From JAJTFW01 sp046330075 (lineage in GTDB: Bacteria; Bacteroidota; Bacteroidia; AKYH767-A; OLB10), in assembly GCA_046330075.1 (NCBI GenBank), contig JAXLTL010000001.1:992001-1056000 (forward strand): a stretch of 64,000 nucleotides of DNA. The letters run 5' to 3'. Both the position numbers and the translations under genes were made by a program. Positions 50,825 to 59,506 of this stretch are shown in pieces (within the stretch, counting starts at the first letter, position 1; every line of letters begins with the position of its first letter). The notes beneath the pieces are model-generated. The model worked only from the letters and a program-made list of their open reading frames with translations. It searched no databases and was not told where the DNA came from.

Positions 50825-53641
50825 TTAGCGGCTGAGGTAGAGGTTGCGCTCTGAATACACCTGCTGGAAGAAATCGTCCTGCAAATCGTCGATGAAGTAA
50901 ATGGCTTCTCCGGTGGATTTCATCTCCGGTCCAAGTTCCTTGTTTACATCCCTGAATTTCTCGAATGAAAATACCGGCACCTTTATAGCATACCCTTCTT
51001 TCTTCGGGTTGAAATTGAAGTCTTTTACTTTCTTCTCTCCGAGCATCACCTTGGTAGCGAAGTTTACATAGGGTTCATCGTAGGCTTTGGCAATGAAGGG
51101 TACAGTTCGGCTGGCGCGCGGGTTGGCTTCGATCACATACACAATTTCATTCTTTACCGCGAACTGAATATTGATGAGTCCTTTTACCTTCATCGCTTTC
51201 GCTATCTTCTTCGTGATGTCTTCAATCTGACCAATTACGTTGTCGCTGAGATCGAACGGAGGCAGAACGGCGTTGGAGTCCCCACTGTGGATTCCCGCCG
51301 GCTCAATGTGTTCCATGATGCCGATGATGTACGCGTCTTCTCCGTCGCAGATGGCATCGGCTTCGGCTTCAATGGCGCGGTCAAGGAAATGATCCAGCAG
51401 GACCTTATTGCCGGGAATGTCTTTGAGAATATTCACTACGTGCGTCTCGAGTTCCTGTTCGTTGATCACAATTTTCATGCTTTGTCCGCCAAGAACGTAT
51501 GACGGGCGAACCAGCAGCGGGAACCCAAGATCACGGCTGAGTTCGACGGCCTGGTCAGCATCTTCAATGACCCCGAATTTCGGATAGGGAATACCGAGAT
51601 CACGCAGGAGTGTAGAGAAGGAGCCACGGTCTTCAGCCAGATCGAGTGAGGCAAAGCTGGTACCGATGATATTGATACCGTATTTATCGAGCTTCTCAGC
51701 CAGCTTGAGCGCGGTTTGTCCGCCAAGCTGTACAATAACACCAACGGGTTTTTCGTGCTGGATAATATCGTAGATATGTTCCCAAAAAACCGGTTCGAAG
51801 TAGAGCTTATCGGCGATGTCGAAATCGGTGGATACAGTTTCCGGATTACAGTTGATCATGATGGTTTCGTAACCACATTCCTTGGCGGCCAAAACCCCGT
51901 GAACACAGCTGTAGTCGAATTCGATTCCCTGACCAATGCGATTAGGCCCCGAACCAAGAATGATGACTTTCTTTTTATCGCTGGATACTGATTCGTTTTC
52001 TGTTTCGAAAGTGGAATAATAGTAGGGCGTCTTCGCTTCGAACTCGGCCGCGCAGGTGTCAACGAGCTTATAGACTCTGTGTATGCCCATCTCTTTCCGT
52101 TTGGCATGCACCTGACTTTCCAGGCAACGCAGCAGATGCGCCACCTGCCGGTCGGCATATCCCTTTTGCTTGGCTTCCAGCATCAGATCACGGGAGATGG
52201 ATTCGAGTGTATTTTTTTCGATTTCCTTTTCGAGTTCTACCAGCTCTTCAATCTGATTCAGGAACCAGGCATCAATTTTTGTAAGCTTCTGGATGGTCTT
52301 AAATGGTATCCCCATTTTGAAGGCATCGTACACATGGAACAGGCGATTCCAGCTGGGGTTGCGGAGACTTTCGAGAATGGCTTCCTGATTGGTGAGTTCC
52401 TTGCCGTCAGCTCCCAGTCCGTTCCGCTTAATTTCCAGACTCTGACAGGCTTTCTGCAGCGCTTCCTGAAAACTGCGGCCGATACCCATCGCTTCTCCTA
52501 CCGATTTCATCTGCAGCCCGAGGTGACGATCAGTTCCTTTGAATTTATCAAAGTTCCAGCGGGGAACTTTTACAATTACATAGTCGAGTGTAGGTTCGAA
52601 AAATGCAGAAGTGGTTTTCGTAATCTGATTTTGCAACTCATCGAGGTTGTACCCTATCGCGAGTTTAGCAGCAATTTTGGCAATCGGATATCCTGTGGCT
52701 TTTGATGCCAGTGCGGAAGAACGACTCACCCGCGGATTGATTTCGATGACGATGATTTCATCTTCATTCTCGGGGTTCACTGAAAACTGAATATTACATC
52801 CTCCTGCAAACTGTCCGATACCGTTCATGCACTTGATGGCCAGGTCGCGGAGTTTCTGATACGTCCGATCGCTGAGGGTCATCGCCGGTGCCACGGTGAT
52901 GGAGTCGCCGGTATGGATGCCCATCGGATCGAAGTTTTCGATAGAACAGATGATGATAACATTGCCGTTCCCGTCACGCAGCAACTCCAGCTCGAATTCC
53001 TTCCAGCCCATGATGCTCTGTTCAATGAGCACCTCATGTACAGGGCTTGCATGCAGTCCGTGGTTCAAGGCTGCATCGAACTCTTCCTTGGTATCTACAA
53101 AACCACCACCGGTTCCGCCGAGTGTAAACGAAGGCCGGATCACCAGCGGAAAACCTATCTCCTGAGCAATCTCTTTTCCTTCGAGGAAGGATGTGGCTGT
53201 ACGTCCTTTGCATACCTGTGCACCCAGATCCAGCATTCGCAGGCGGAAACGCTCACGGTCTTCGGTGGTTTTAATGGCATCAATATCTACTCCGATGATC
53301 TTCACGCCATGCTTTTCCCATAACCCAGCTTTCTGGCAATCGATACAAAGATTGAGCGCCGTTTGTCCGCCCATCGTTGGAAGCACAGCATCAATCTTAT
53401 GTTTGGTAAGAATTTCCGCAATCGATTTACGGTTCAGTGGCTTTAAATAAACATGATCGGCCGTCACCTTGTCGGTCATGATGGTGGCGGGATTCGAGTT
53501 GATCAGCACCACTTCAATGCCTTCCTCTTTCAATGAACGGGAAGCCTGACTTCCGGAATAATCGAATTCACAGGCCTGACCGATGACAATAGGACCGCTT
53601 CCGATGATGAGTACCGTTTTGATGGAGTTATCTTTTGGCAT
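50825..53641 (-). CDS. carB: Carbamoyl-phosphate synthase large subunit, short form
   Basis: 938 residues. Two homologous ATP-grasp halves: the first with GSGPIVIGQACEFDYSGSQA, GGTGGGF and FSVNPENEDEIIVIEINPRVSRSSALASKATGYP; the second with GSGPNRIGQGIEFDYSCVHG, VLGGQSMKIV and VIEANPRASRTVPFIAKA. It makes carbamoyl phosphate for pyrimidines and arginine. The chain ends at QQVYSERNLYLSR, so the C-terminal allosteric (MGS-like) domain of the about 1070-residue enterobacterial enzyme is missing. That implies no UMP or ornithine control through that domain. carA is not in the window. Confidence 0.96.
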   Translation of the reverse strand: MPKDNSIKTVLIIGSGPIVIGQACEFDYSGSQASRSLKEEGIEVVLINSNPATIMTDKVTADHVYLKPLNRKSIAEILTKHKIDAVLPTMGGQTALNLCIDCQKAGLWEKHGVKIIGVDIDAIKTTEDRERFRLRMLDLGAQVCKGRTATSFLEGKEIAQEIGFPLVIRPSFTLGGTGGGFVDTKEEFDAALNHGLHASPVHEVLIEQSIMGWKEFELELLRDGNGNVIIICSIENFDPMGIHTGDSITVAPAMTLSDRTYQKLRDLAIKCMNGIGQFAGGCNIQFSVNPENEDEIIVIEINPRVSRSSALASKATGYPIAKIAAKLAIGYNLDELQNQITKTTSAFFEPTLDYVIVKVPRWNFDKFKGTDRHLGLQMKSVGEAMGIGRSFQEALQKACQSLEIKRNGLGADGKELTNQEAILESLRNPSWNRLFHVYDAFKMGIPFKTIQKLTKIDAWFLNQIEELVELEKEIEKNTLESISRDLMLEAKQKGYADRQVAHLLRCLESQVHAKRKEMGIHRVYKLVDTCAAEFEAKTPYYYSTFETENESVSSDKKKVIILGSGPNRIGQGIEFDYSCVHGVLAAKECGYETIMINCNPETVSTDFDIADKLYFEPVFWEHIYDIIQHEKPVGVIVQLGGQTALKLAEKLDKYGINIIGTSFASLDLAEDRGSFSTLLRDLGIPYPKFGVIEDADQAVELSRDLGFPLLVRPSYVLGGQSMKIVINEQELETHVVNILKDIPGNKVLLDHFLDRAIEAEADAICDGEDAYIIGIMEHIEPAGIHSGDSNAVLPPFDLSDNVIGQIEDITKKIAKAMKVKGLINIQFAVKNEIVYVIEANPRASRTVPFIAKAYDEPYVNFATKVMLGEKKVKDFNFNPKKEGYAIKVPVFSFEKFRDVNKELGPEMKSTGEAIYFIDDLQDDFFQQVYSERNLYLSR

Positions 53642-53846
53642 TTAGAGGAGTATTAAAGTTTATGGAGATGGGTCGTTTGTGGCAGAAGGAATGAAAAAAT
53701 TTGAAAATAGAAGTCCCCGGAGTTGATTAAAGTGATGAAAGCTGTGGAAGTTTATCACGTACAGAGGGAATTTAGCGGTGCAAAGGTAGGGAAAGGCAGC
53801 CTCAGGGTGGTGAATGTTAATAATTTAAAAACCGGCAACAACACCG

Positions 53847-53854
53847 TACATTTG
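53847..53854 (+). promoter_or_regulatory. -7 element of the alpha/beta hydrolase gene
   Basis: TACATTTG, then TCAT and a GTG at 53859. The spacing equals that seen at several ATG starts here and supports the GTG as a leaderless start. Confidence 0.5.
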
Positions 53855-53858
53855 TCAT

Positions 53859-54695
53859 GTGACAGAGCAGCCTCATTATCAGTTTTTAAGTTCGCAGGAG
53901 TTCACCCTCCCCTATATCGAATTCGGCTCCGGCCCCGAGCTCTTGTTAGCATTTCACGGATTTGGCCGAACCAGCCGCGATTTTCTTCCCTTCGAATCCT
54001 TGCTGGGGAAACAGTACACCCTCATTGCATTCGATTTCTTTTATCATGGTCCGCACGGACTGGAGCCTGAAGACCGACTTCCTCCATTTACAGGAGCACA
54101 ACTGGCCCGAATGATTGAAAAACTGCTTTGGGAGAAGAAAAAAGTGCGCTGTTCAATTATTGGTTATAGTCAGGGTGGCCGCATCGCGCTGGGGCAAGTA
54201 CACCATCTCCCTCACCGGATACATGAACTTTTCATCATTGCACCCGACGGACTCCGCAACAACAAGGTGCGGGATTTTGTGGGCCGCACCTGGATTGGAC
54301 ATCTGCTCGGACGGCTTTTTGTACAATTTCCGGTACTGATTACCGCGACCCTGCAGATTCTGAAAATTGCCGGAAAACTGAACACCAAACAAGTAAACTT
54401 TTATCTCCATCAGACGCGTGAAAAGCGTGACCGTTATCGCATTTTTCACACCTGGATCATGCTCTGCAAATACAATGTACACCGGGATCTGATACGGCAC
54501 TATATTTTCAAAAGGCCCATCCGGCTGGATATGGTCATGGGAAAATATGATGCAATTATTCCATCAAAATGGGCGCAATCCTTCCTGAAGGGGTTTAAAG
54601 GAAATTTCAGATTGCATTTACTCGAATGCGGACATGATGTGCTCCAGCTGAAGGACGAAATTGCCGGTATTATTTTAGAAAACAGAGAAAAATAA
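53859..54695 (+). CDS. Alpha/beta-hydrolase fold protein
   Basis: 278 residues from a GTG start (read as Met). LPYIEFGSGPELLLAFHGFGRTSRDFLPFE supplies the oxyanion region; the nucleophile elbow is IIGYSQGGRIAL, the acid lies in MVMGKYDAIIPS and the catalytic histidine in LLECGHDVL. The triad is therefore complete. Substrate unknown. There is no ATG between the -7 element and the conserved region, so the GTG is the only sensible start. The gene stands alone between divergent carB and convergent rpmH. Confidence 0.8.
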   Translation: MTEQPHYQFLSSQEFTLPYIEFGSGPELLLAFHGFGRTSRDFLPFESLLGKQYTLIAFDFFYHGPHGLEPEDRLPPFTGAQLARMIEKLLWEKKKVRCSIIGYSQGGRIALGQVHHLPHRIHELFIIAPDGLRNNKVRDFVGRTWIGHLLGRLFVQFPVLITATLQILKIAGKLNTKQVNFYLHQTREKRDRYRIFHTWIMLCKYNVHRDLIRHYIFKRPIRLDMVMGKYDAIIPSKWAQSFLKGFKGNFRLHLLECGHDVLQLKDEIAGIILENREK

Positions 54696-54719
54696 AAAGG
54701 CACCCCAATGGGATGCCTT
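54687..54719 (-). terminator. Terminator of rpmH
   Basis: A GGCATCCC / GGGGTGCC hairpin with one mismatch (about 54699-54718), followed on the minus strand by TTTTTATTTTT. The T tract overlaps the last codons of the convergent hydrolase gene, which may share the hairpin. Confidence 0.75.
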
Positions 54720-54743
54720 CCGGATGAATATTTTCTGGGACAA

Positions 54744-54902
54744 TTACTTTCTCCAGCTGTTCTCGTCGGAAACGGTCAGCTTTTTACGTCCTTTCTTTCT
54801 GCGTGCCGCTAATACCCTGCGTCCATTGGCAGTAGCCATTCTTTTACGGAAACCGTGTTTGTTTCTGCGCTTGCGTAACGAGGGTTGAAATGTCCTTTTC
54901 AT
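54744..54902 (-). CDS. rpmH: 50S ribosomal protein L34
   Basis: 52 residues, too short for standard gene-length cut-offs. MKRTFQPSLRKRRNKHGFRKRMATANGRRVLAARRKKGRKKL is unmistakable L34, with the short VSDENSWRK tail seen in Bacteroidota. Single-gene unit with its own promoter and terminator; dnaA and rnpA are not adjacent. Confidence 0.97.
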   Translation of the reverse strand: MKRTFQPSLRKRRNKHGFRKRMATANGRRVLAARRKKGRKKLTVSDENSWRK

Positions 54903-54972
54903 GATGCTCTGATATTAACCGTGCCTGCTTTCTCTGCCAACAGACAGACCCTAAGAAGGCGTTAAGGGAGCG

Positions 54973-55001
54973 CAAAGATAGAAAAAAACTATTTCGGTCA
55001 A
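54973..55001 (-). promoter_or_regulatory. Promoter of rpmH
   Basis: Minus-strand TTG (54999-55001), spacing 18, TATCTTTG (54973-54980): a full match. The leader of about 65 bases down to 54903 is longer than for most genes here. Confidence 0.77.
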
Positions 55002-55017
55002 AAAGAAAATTAATTTC

Positions 55018-55668
55018 TTAAATGATTTGCCGGGCCAGATAGACCAGCACCTTGGTGTCAAAAAACTCATCCTTCCACCATTCCCTAAGTGGCTGTAATT
55101 CAACTTCTTTCCTGAACAAGCTAAGCTCTTCTTTCAAATCCCCGCCCTTGAGCACGATCCATCCGTTGGGTAAACTTCCTTTTTGTCCGGAAACCAGTTG
55201 TTTCCGTGTCCACTGCACCAGCTCTTCCATCGGCGCAACTGCCCGGCTGACCACATAATCATAAGGACCCGGAAGCTCCTCTACCCGTCCCCGCACCACC
55301 TTTACATTGGAGAGTTCAAGCCGGTTAACCATATCCTGCACGGCCTTCATCTTTTTTTCGATCGAATCCACCAGGGTAAAGGAGACCTCCGGAAAAGCAA
55401 TAGCCAATGGGATTCCCGGAAAGCCACCACCGGTACCCAAATCAAGTACGCGGGCATCCGGATAAAACCGGATAAAACGGGCTATTGCCAGCGAATGCAA
55501 TACATGCTTCACTTCAAAAGCGTCGGTATCCTTCCGCGAAATCAGATTAATCTTCTCATTCCACTCAAGAAAGACTTCTTTAAACGCCTGCAACTTCCCC
55601 TCCATATCCGAAGTGATCCCCTGCAGGTAATTACCATATGAAAAAGAAAGCCCCATGTTTTCCGACAT
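55018..55668 (-). CDS. rsmG: 16S rRNA (guanine527-N7)-methyltransferase RsmG
   Basis: 216 residues from the ATG at 55668; a second ATG four codons on (55656) is an alternative. EWNEKINLISRKD, ARVLDLGTGGGFPGIPLAIAFPE (SAM loop), LVDSIEKKMKAVQDM and DYVVSRAVAPMEELVQW are diagnostic. It methylates G527 in the 530 loop; loss gives low-level streptomycin resistance in other bacteria. Both candidate start codons lie in the two arms of one hairpin, described separately. Confidence 0.93.
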   Translation of the reverse strand: MSENMGLSFSYGNYLQGITSDMEGKLQAFKEVFLEWNEKINLISRKDTDAFEVKHVLHSLAIARFIRFYPDARVLDLGTGGGFPGIPLAIAFPEVSFTLVDSIEKKMKAVQDMVNRLELSNVKVVRGRVEELPGPYDYVVSRAVAPMEELVQWTRKQLVSGQKGSLPNGWIVLKGGDLKEELSLFRKEVELQPLREWWKDEFFDTKVLVYLARQII

Positions 55669-55680
55669 GGGGCAAAGGTA
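55651..55680 (-). promoter_or_regulatory. -7 element and start-codon hairpin of rsmG
   Basis: Minus-strand TACCTTTG (55673-55680), then CCCC and the ATG. CCCCATGT (55665-55672) is complementary to ACATGGGG (55651-55658) with a 6-base loop, so both possible AUGs would be paired in an 8-bp GC-rich stem at the very 5' end of the mRNA. Confidence 0.5.
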
Positions 55681-55696
55681 GTAGAGTTCGGGATGC

Positions 55697-56416
55697 TCAG
55701 TGCATTACGTACTCGGAGTTTTTCATGATCTGATACAGAAACTCGCGGGCACGGAACAACTGTGCTTTCACTGTACCAAGTGGAAGATTGAGTTCCTCGG
55801 CAATTTCTTCATAGGAGAGCTCCTGGTAGTACCGGAGTTCTACGAGACGACGGTAGCGGGGCTTCAGTTTATCCACCACATCTTTCATCATCATCACTTT
55901 CTGCTTTTTCATCATGACATCATCGGGTCCCGGACCTTCTGATTTCACTTCGAGAGAGATATCCTGACCTTCTTCGTTTTCGAATCCGCGATCGATACTC
56001 AACATCATTTTGCGTTTCTTACGAATAAAGTCGATACAGTTATTGGTAGCGATTTTAAACAACCAGGTGCTGAATGCATAATCCGGGGTATACTGACGGA
56101 TGTTTCGGAACGCCTTCCCAAATGCTTCGATGGTTAAATCCTCGGCATCATCGCGGTTGTTCACCATTTTCAGCAACATGTAGTAGATCGAATCTTTGTA
56201 ACGCGACATCAGCTCAGCATAGGCTTTCTGGTCGCCATCATCTACCGCACGACGAACAAGTTTATAATCCTTGATCGCTTTGTCGGACAGGTGATGTACT
56301 TCCTGATCTGCTACCTGTACAATGGGTTTTGGTTGTTCCATAGGTTGCTTGGTTATAGAGGTTGGTTTTTTCCTGTTGGTTGTTTCAGCAGAAGTTAGGG
56401 TCGATGTGCCGGCCAT
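55697..56416 (-). CDS. ECF/RpoE-type sigma factor
   Basis: 239 residues. Region 2: YAELMSRYKDSIYYMLLKMVNNRDDAEDLTIEAFGKAFRNI and FSTWLFKIATNNCIDFIRKKRK. Region 4: YRRLVELRYYQELSYEEIAEELNLPLGTVKAQLFRAREFLYQI. The linker is long and acidic. The start at 56416 follows the glycosyltransferase stop directly (TAA-ATG), suggesting coupling; the ATG at 56341 (MEQPKPIV) is the better conserved start in relatives and may be real. No anti-sigma gene is adjacent, unlike classical stress ECF pairs. Confidence 0.88.
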   Translation of the reverse strand: MAGTSTLTSAETTNRKKPTSITKQPMEQPKPIVQVADQEVHHLSDKAIKDYKLVRRAVDDGDQKAYAELMSRYKDSIYYMLLKMVNNRDDAEDLTIEAFGKAFRNIRQYTPDYAFSTWLFKIATNNCIDFIRKKRKMMLSIDRGFENEEGQDISLEVKSEGPGPDDVMMKKQKVMMMKDVVDKLKPRYRRLVELRYYQELSYEEIAEELNLPLGTVKAQLFRAREFLYQIMKNSEYVMH

Positions 56417-57562
56417 TTATTTCCAGGATTTGGTTTTGATAAAGAGGTTGGATACGGCCAGCAACGGATAGGTGAACGCTGCGATGACGTCGAAAAAGGG
56501 TAAAAAAACAAGAAGATCGGATTCCCCGAGTTGCTTGTAACCTTTCCATGAGACGATCATTTGTGTGAGCAGCCGTATTGCAACTATTCCTACGATTATC
56601 TGCCAGTTTAGTTTCACCAATATTGCAAGAATTATTGCTAACCAGTACATAAACAGGCTGAAAAAATACATTCCGATCATTCGCCGATCGCGCCCCTTGT
56701 AATGCGAACCGGTGCTCATATGCCGCTTTTTCTGCCAGATCCATGTAGTGAGACTGGTTTTGGGTTTGGAATATGTAAATGCCTGATGTTGAACGACAAC
56801 GGCAGTGTTTTGAGGTGTTGCGGTTTCATTTACAAATAAATCATCATCGCCTGACATAATATGGTAATGATTAGCGAAACCTTTGTTTTTGAAGAACAGC
56901 GTTTTGGTATAGGCCAGATTCCGACCAACCCCCATATACGCCTTTCCACGCATTCCCCGGGTGAGGTACATGAATGCATTCAGCACCGTGTCAAACCGTA
57001 TCCATTTGTTGAGGAGTCCGGGTTCTTTCATGTACGCTCCATAAGAAATAACGATTTCTTTTCCGGGCGTAAAACCACTCATCATGCTCCTTAACCAGTT
57101 TCTTCCTTCGGGCTTGCAATCGGCGTCGGTTAGCAGGAGATATTCATGCGCCGCCCCTTTGATTCCAAGCGTCAATGCGAATTTTTTTCCATGCTGATAC
57201 TTTTCCTGTTCTTTCAGGGTAACAACTTTCAGCCGGGAATACGCATCTGCCATTTCATCGAGGTACTTTTCTGATTCATCCCACGAGCAGTCATTTACCA
57301 CCACCACCTGATAATCCGGGTAATCCTGATCCAGAATTGACGGGAGGAAGTTACGGAGGTTTTTCAGTTCATTTCGTGCACAAATTATCACTGAAACCGG
57401 AGGTAGTTTCTCGGATTTCTTTTGTTTTTCGGCACTAAAAGCCGGACCTGACATCTCTATCAGCCAATAATACAGCTGTATCAATGCCATCAGGCCTAAA
57501 AGTCCCAGTGCACCATATTGCATCATCTCGGGCGTTAACCCAGCTATCTTTTCCACACTCAT
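56417..57562 (-). CDS. Family 2 glycosyltransferase, membrane bound
   Basis: 381 residues from the ATG at 57562; a GTG four codons earlier overlaps the promoter element and is unlikely. One N-terminal helix, then the GT-A fold: PVSVIICARNELKNLRNFLPSILDQDYPDYQVVVVNDCSWDESE, LLLTDADCKPEG (DxD), SGDDDLFVNETAT and a KPKTSLTTWIWQKKRHMSTG segment resembling the QxxRW motif. Two or three C-terminal helices follow. Product unknown; coupled to the sigma factor gene. Confidence 0.87.
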   Translation of the reverse strand: MSVEKIAGLTPEMMQYGALGLLGLMALIQLYYWLIEMSGPAFSAEKQKKSEKLPPVSVIICARNELKNLRNFLPSILDQDYPDYQVVVVNDCSWDESEKYLDEMADAYSRLKVVTLKEQEKYQHGKKFALTLGIKGAAHEYLLLTDADCKPEGRNWLRSMMSGFTPGKEIVISYGAYMKEPGLLNKWIRFDTVLNAFMYLTRGMRGKAYMGVGRNLAYTKTLFFKNKGFANHYHIMSGDDDLFVNETATPQNTAVVVQHQAFTYSKPKTSLTTWIWQKKRHMSTGSHYKGRDRRMIGMYFFSLFMYWLAIILAILVKLNWQIIVGIVAIRLLTQMIVSWKGYKQLGESDLLVFLPFFDVIAAFTYPLLAVSNLFIKTKSWK

Positions 57563-57573
57563 TGCTAAACGCA

Positions 57574-57581
57574 CAAATCTA
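57574..57581 (-). promoter_or_regulatory. -7 element of the glycosyltransferase-sigma operon
   Basis: Minus-strand TAGATTTG, 11 bases before the ATG at 57562. -33 not convincing. Confidence 0.45.
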
Positions 57582-57664
57582 TCCGCAAGGCCTCAATACA
57601 CCGGACTACTCCCCTTACAGATATTAACAAAAACGATTGGAAAACCTCTGTAATTTATGAAGAC

Positions 57665-57700
57665 AAAAAAAGCCGGCAGATTTCGTCGGCCGGCTTTTTG
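57665..57700 (-). terminator. Terminator of the aminotransferase gene
   Basis: AAAAAGCCGGC (57667-57677) and GCCGGCTTTTT (57689-57699), an 11-bp perfect stem with an 11-base loop and T runs on both strands. It ends the aminotransferase on the minus strand and could work in both directions. Confidence 0.85.
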
Positions 57701-57716
57701 TTTAATCGTAACTTCC

Positions 57717-58943
57717 TTATGCTGTTGCGGTTGCCGTTTTCGCAGTTTCCAAGCGGCCGGGATAAACCTGTAAGGCTTTTTCCAGACACTCCATGGCGGC
57801 TTTAAGCGCATCGAGATTGAGCACATAGGCAATCCGCACCTGATGCTTACCAAGTTCGGGACGGGAATAGAATCCGGTAGCAGGCGCCAGCATCACCGTT
57901 TGCTTATTATGCTCAAAGGATTCGAGCAGCCACTGGCAGAATTTATCCGCATCATCTACCGGTAATTGGGCCATACAATAAAAGGCACCACTCGGTTTAG
58001 GGCAAAATACACCATCCATTTTATTCAGTGCATTAACCACGAAATCGCGACGGGCCACATATTCCTTGATGACCTCATCAAAATAGGATTGCGGGGTATC
58101 GATGGCTGCTTCAGCCGCGATCTGTCCAAATGTTGGAGGACTCAAACGTGCCTGTGCGAACTTTAAAGCCGCTGCCATTACTTCCTTGTTCTTGGAAATC
58201 AACGCTCCGATACGGGCACCACAGGCGGAATAACGCTTGGAAATTGAATCCATCAGCACCACATGCTGATCCAGTTGATCCAAATGCAACACGGAAACAT
58301 ATTCACGACCATCGTAGCAGAACTCACGGTACACCTCATCGGCAAAGAGGAAAAGGTCATGTTTGAGAACGATTTGCTTCAGCACTTCCAGCTCTTCGCG
58401 GGTATAGAGATATCCGGTAGGGTTGCTGGGATTACAAATCAATATCGCCTTGGTACGGGGTGTAATGGCTTTCTCAAATTCGGAAATCGGTGGTAATGCA
58501 AAACCGGATTCAATCGTTGAAGGAATGGGTTTTACCACCACATTTGCCTGTGTACTGAACCCATTGTAATTGGCATAATAAGGTTCCGGGATTATAATCT
58601 CATCACCGGGATTCAGGCAGGCCATCATTCCGATTTCAATGGCTTCTGATCCGCCGGTGGTAATGATGATATCGGTCCAGTCCACCGGAATATTATATTT
58701 CTGGTAATACCCGGCCAGTTTTTTACGGTAAGATTCAATGCCGGCAGAATGGCTGTACTCCACCACCTTGATATTTATGTTTCGCATAGCATCCATCATC
58801 ACTTCAGGTGTATGAATATCGGGTTGCCCGATGTTCAGGTGATAGATGGAAACTCCGCGTTTCTTTGCTGCTTCAGCATAGGGAACCAGTTTGCGGATCG
58901 GGCTTGGGGGCATCAGGTTGCCCTTTTCGGAGATTTTTGGCAT
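57717..58943 (-). CDS. PLP-dependent aminotransferase (class I, AspC-like)
   Basis: 408 residues. PIRKLVPYAEAAKKRGVSIYHLNIGQPDI at the start, ITTGGSEAIEIGMMA, NPSNPTGYLYTREEL, FADEVYREFCYDG and the PLP-lysine motif SISKRYSACGARIG are in order at full length. It probably works on aspartate or aromatic amino acids; the exact substrate cannot be read from sequence. Terminators bracket it, so it is monocistronic. Confidence 0.9.
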   Translation of the reverse strand: MPKISEKGNLMPPSPIRKLVPYAEAAKKRGVSIYHLNIGQPDIHTPEVMMDAMRNINIKVVEYSHSAGIESYRKKLAGYYQKYNIPVDWTDIIITTGGSEAIEIGMMACLNPGDEIIIPEPYYANYNGFSTQANVVVKPIPSTIESGFALPPISEFEKAITPRTKAILICNPSNPTGYLYTREELEVLKQIVLKHDLFLFADEVYREFCYDGREYVSVLHLDQLDQHVVLMDSISKRYSACGARIGALISKNKEVMAAALKFAQARLSPPTFGQIAAEAAIDTPQSYFDEVIKEYVARRDFVVNALNKMDGVFCPKPSGAFYCMAQLPVDDADKFCQWLLESFEHNKQTVMLAPATGFYSRPELGKHQVRIAYVLNLDALKAAMECLEKALQVYPGRLETAKTATATA

Positions 58944-58956
58944 CGGTATAAAATAA

Positions 58957-58984
58957 GTAGTCCCGGTTGGTGAACCGGGACTAC
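58957..58984 (-). terminator. Terminator of the DUF1573 genes
   Basis: Perfect 12-bp stem GTAGTCCCGGTT / AACCGGGACTAC with a 4-base loop, followed on the minus strand by TTATTTTATA. It separates the DUF1573 pair from the aminotransferase. Confidence 0.88.
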
Positions 58985-59006
58985 AAATTTACAAGATTAT
59001 TCGTTC

Positions 59007-59483
59007 TTATTTAGCAGGAGTTGCATTCGCAGGCTGAGGAGCCGGTGCTTCAACAGTTCCTTTCAGGTGAAGGATAATCGGTGAATTTTTAGCGTTAGAG
59101 GTAAGGGTAACGGTTTTATCCTGAAGACCCATTTTACCGGCAGAGTTAAAGGTAACTTTGATTACACCTTTTGCACCTTTAGCAATTGCTTCTTTCGGAT
59201 ACTGAGGAACAGTACAACCGCAAGAACCCTGAGCATTGGTGATCACCAGATCTTCTTTACCGTTATTCACGAAAGTGAACTCGTGCGTTACTGATTCACC
59301 TTGTTTGATAGTACCGAAGTTGAACTCAAGTACATCAAAAACCATTTCCGGAGCGTTTTTGTTTTCAACCGGAGCCGCAGCTGGCGCAACTGCATTCGAT
59401 GCAGGCTTGTCGGTAGTTTGAGCGTTAACAGAAGAAGCAGCGAGCACAAGGCTACAAGCGGCCAGGAAGAGAACTTTTTTCAT
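59007..59483 (-). CDS. DUF1573 domain-containing exported protein (copy 1)
   Basis: 158 residues. Signal peptide MKKVLFLAACSLVLAASSVNA, a short Ala/Pro-rich linker, then one Ig-like DUF1573 domain: FNFGTIKQGESVTHEFTFVNNGKEDLVITNAQGSCGCTVPQYPKEAI. The SCGCT motif is the family hallmark. Ends in an Ala/Pro/Thr tail. DUF1573 proteins are abundant in Bacteroidota and of unclear function. Second of a tandem pair, 23 bases from copy 2. Confidence 0.9.
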   Translation of the reverse strand: MKKVLFLAACSLVLAASSVNAQTTDKPASNAVAPAAAPVENKNAPEMVFDVLEFNFGTIKQGESVTHEFTFVNNGKEDLVITNAQGSCGCTVPQYPKEAIAKGAKGVIKVTFNSAGKMGLQDKTVTLTSNAKNSPIILHLKGTVEAPAPQPANATPAK

Positions 59484-59506
59484 GATGAAGTATAGATGTT
59501 AGATTT

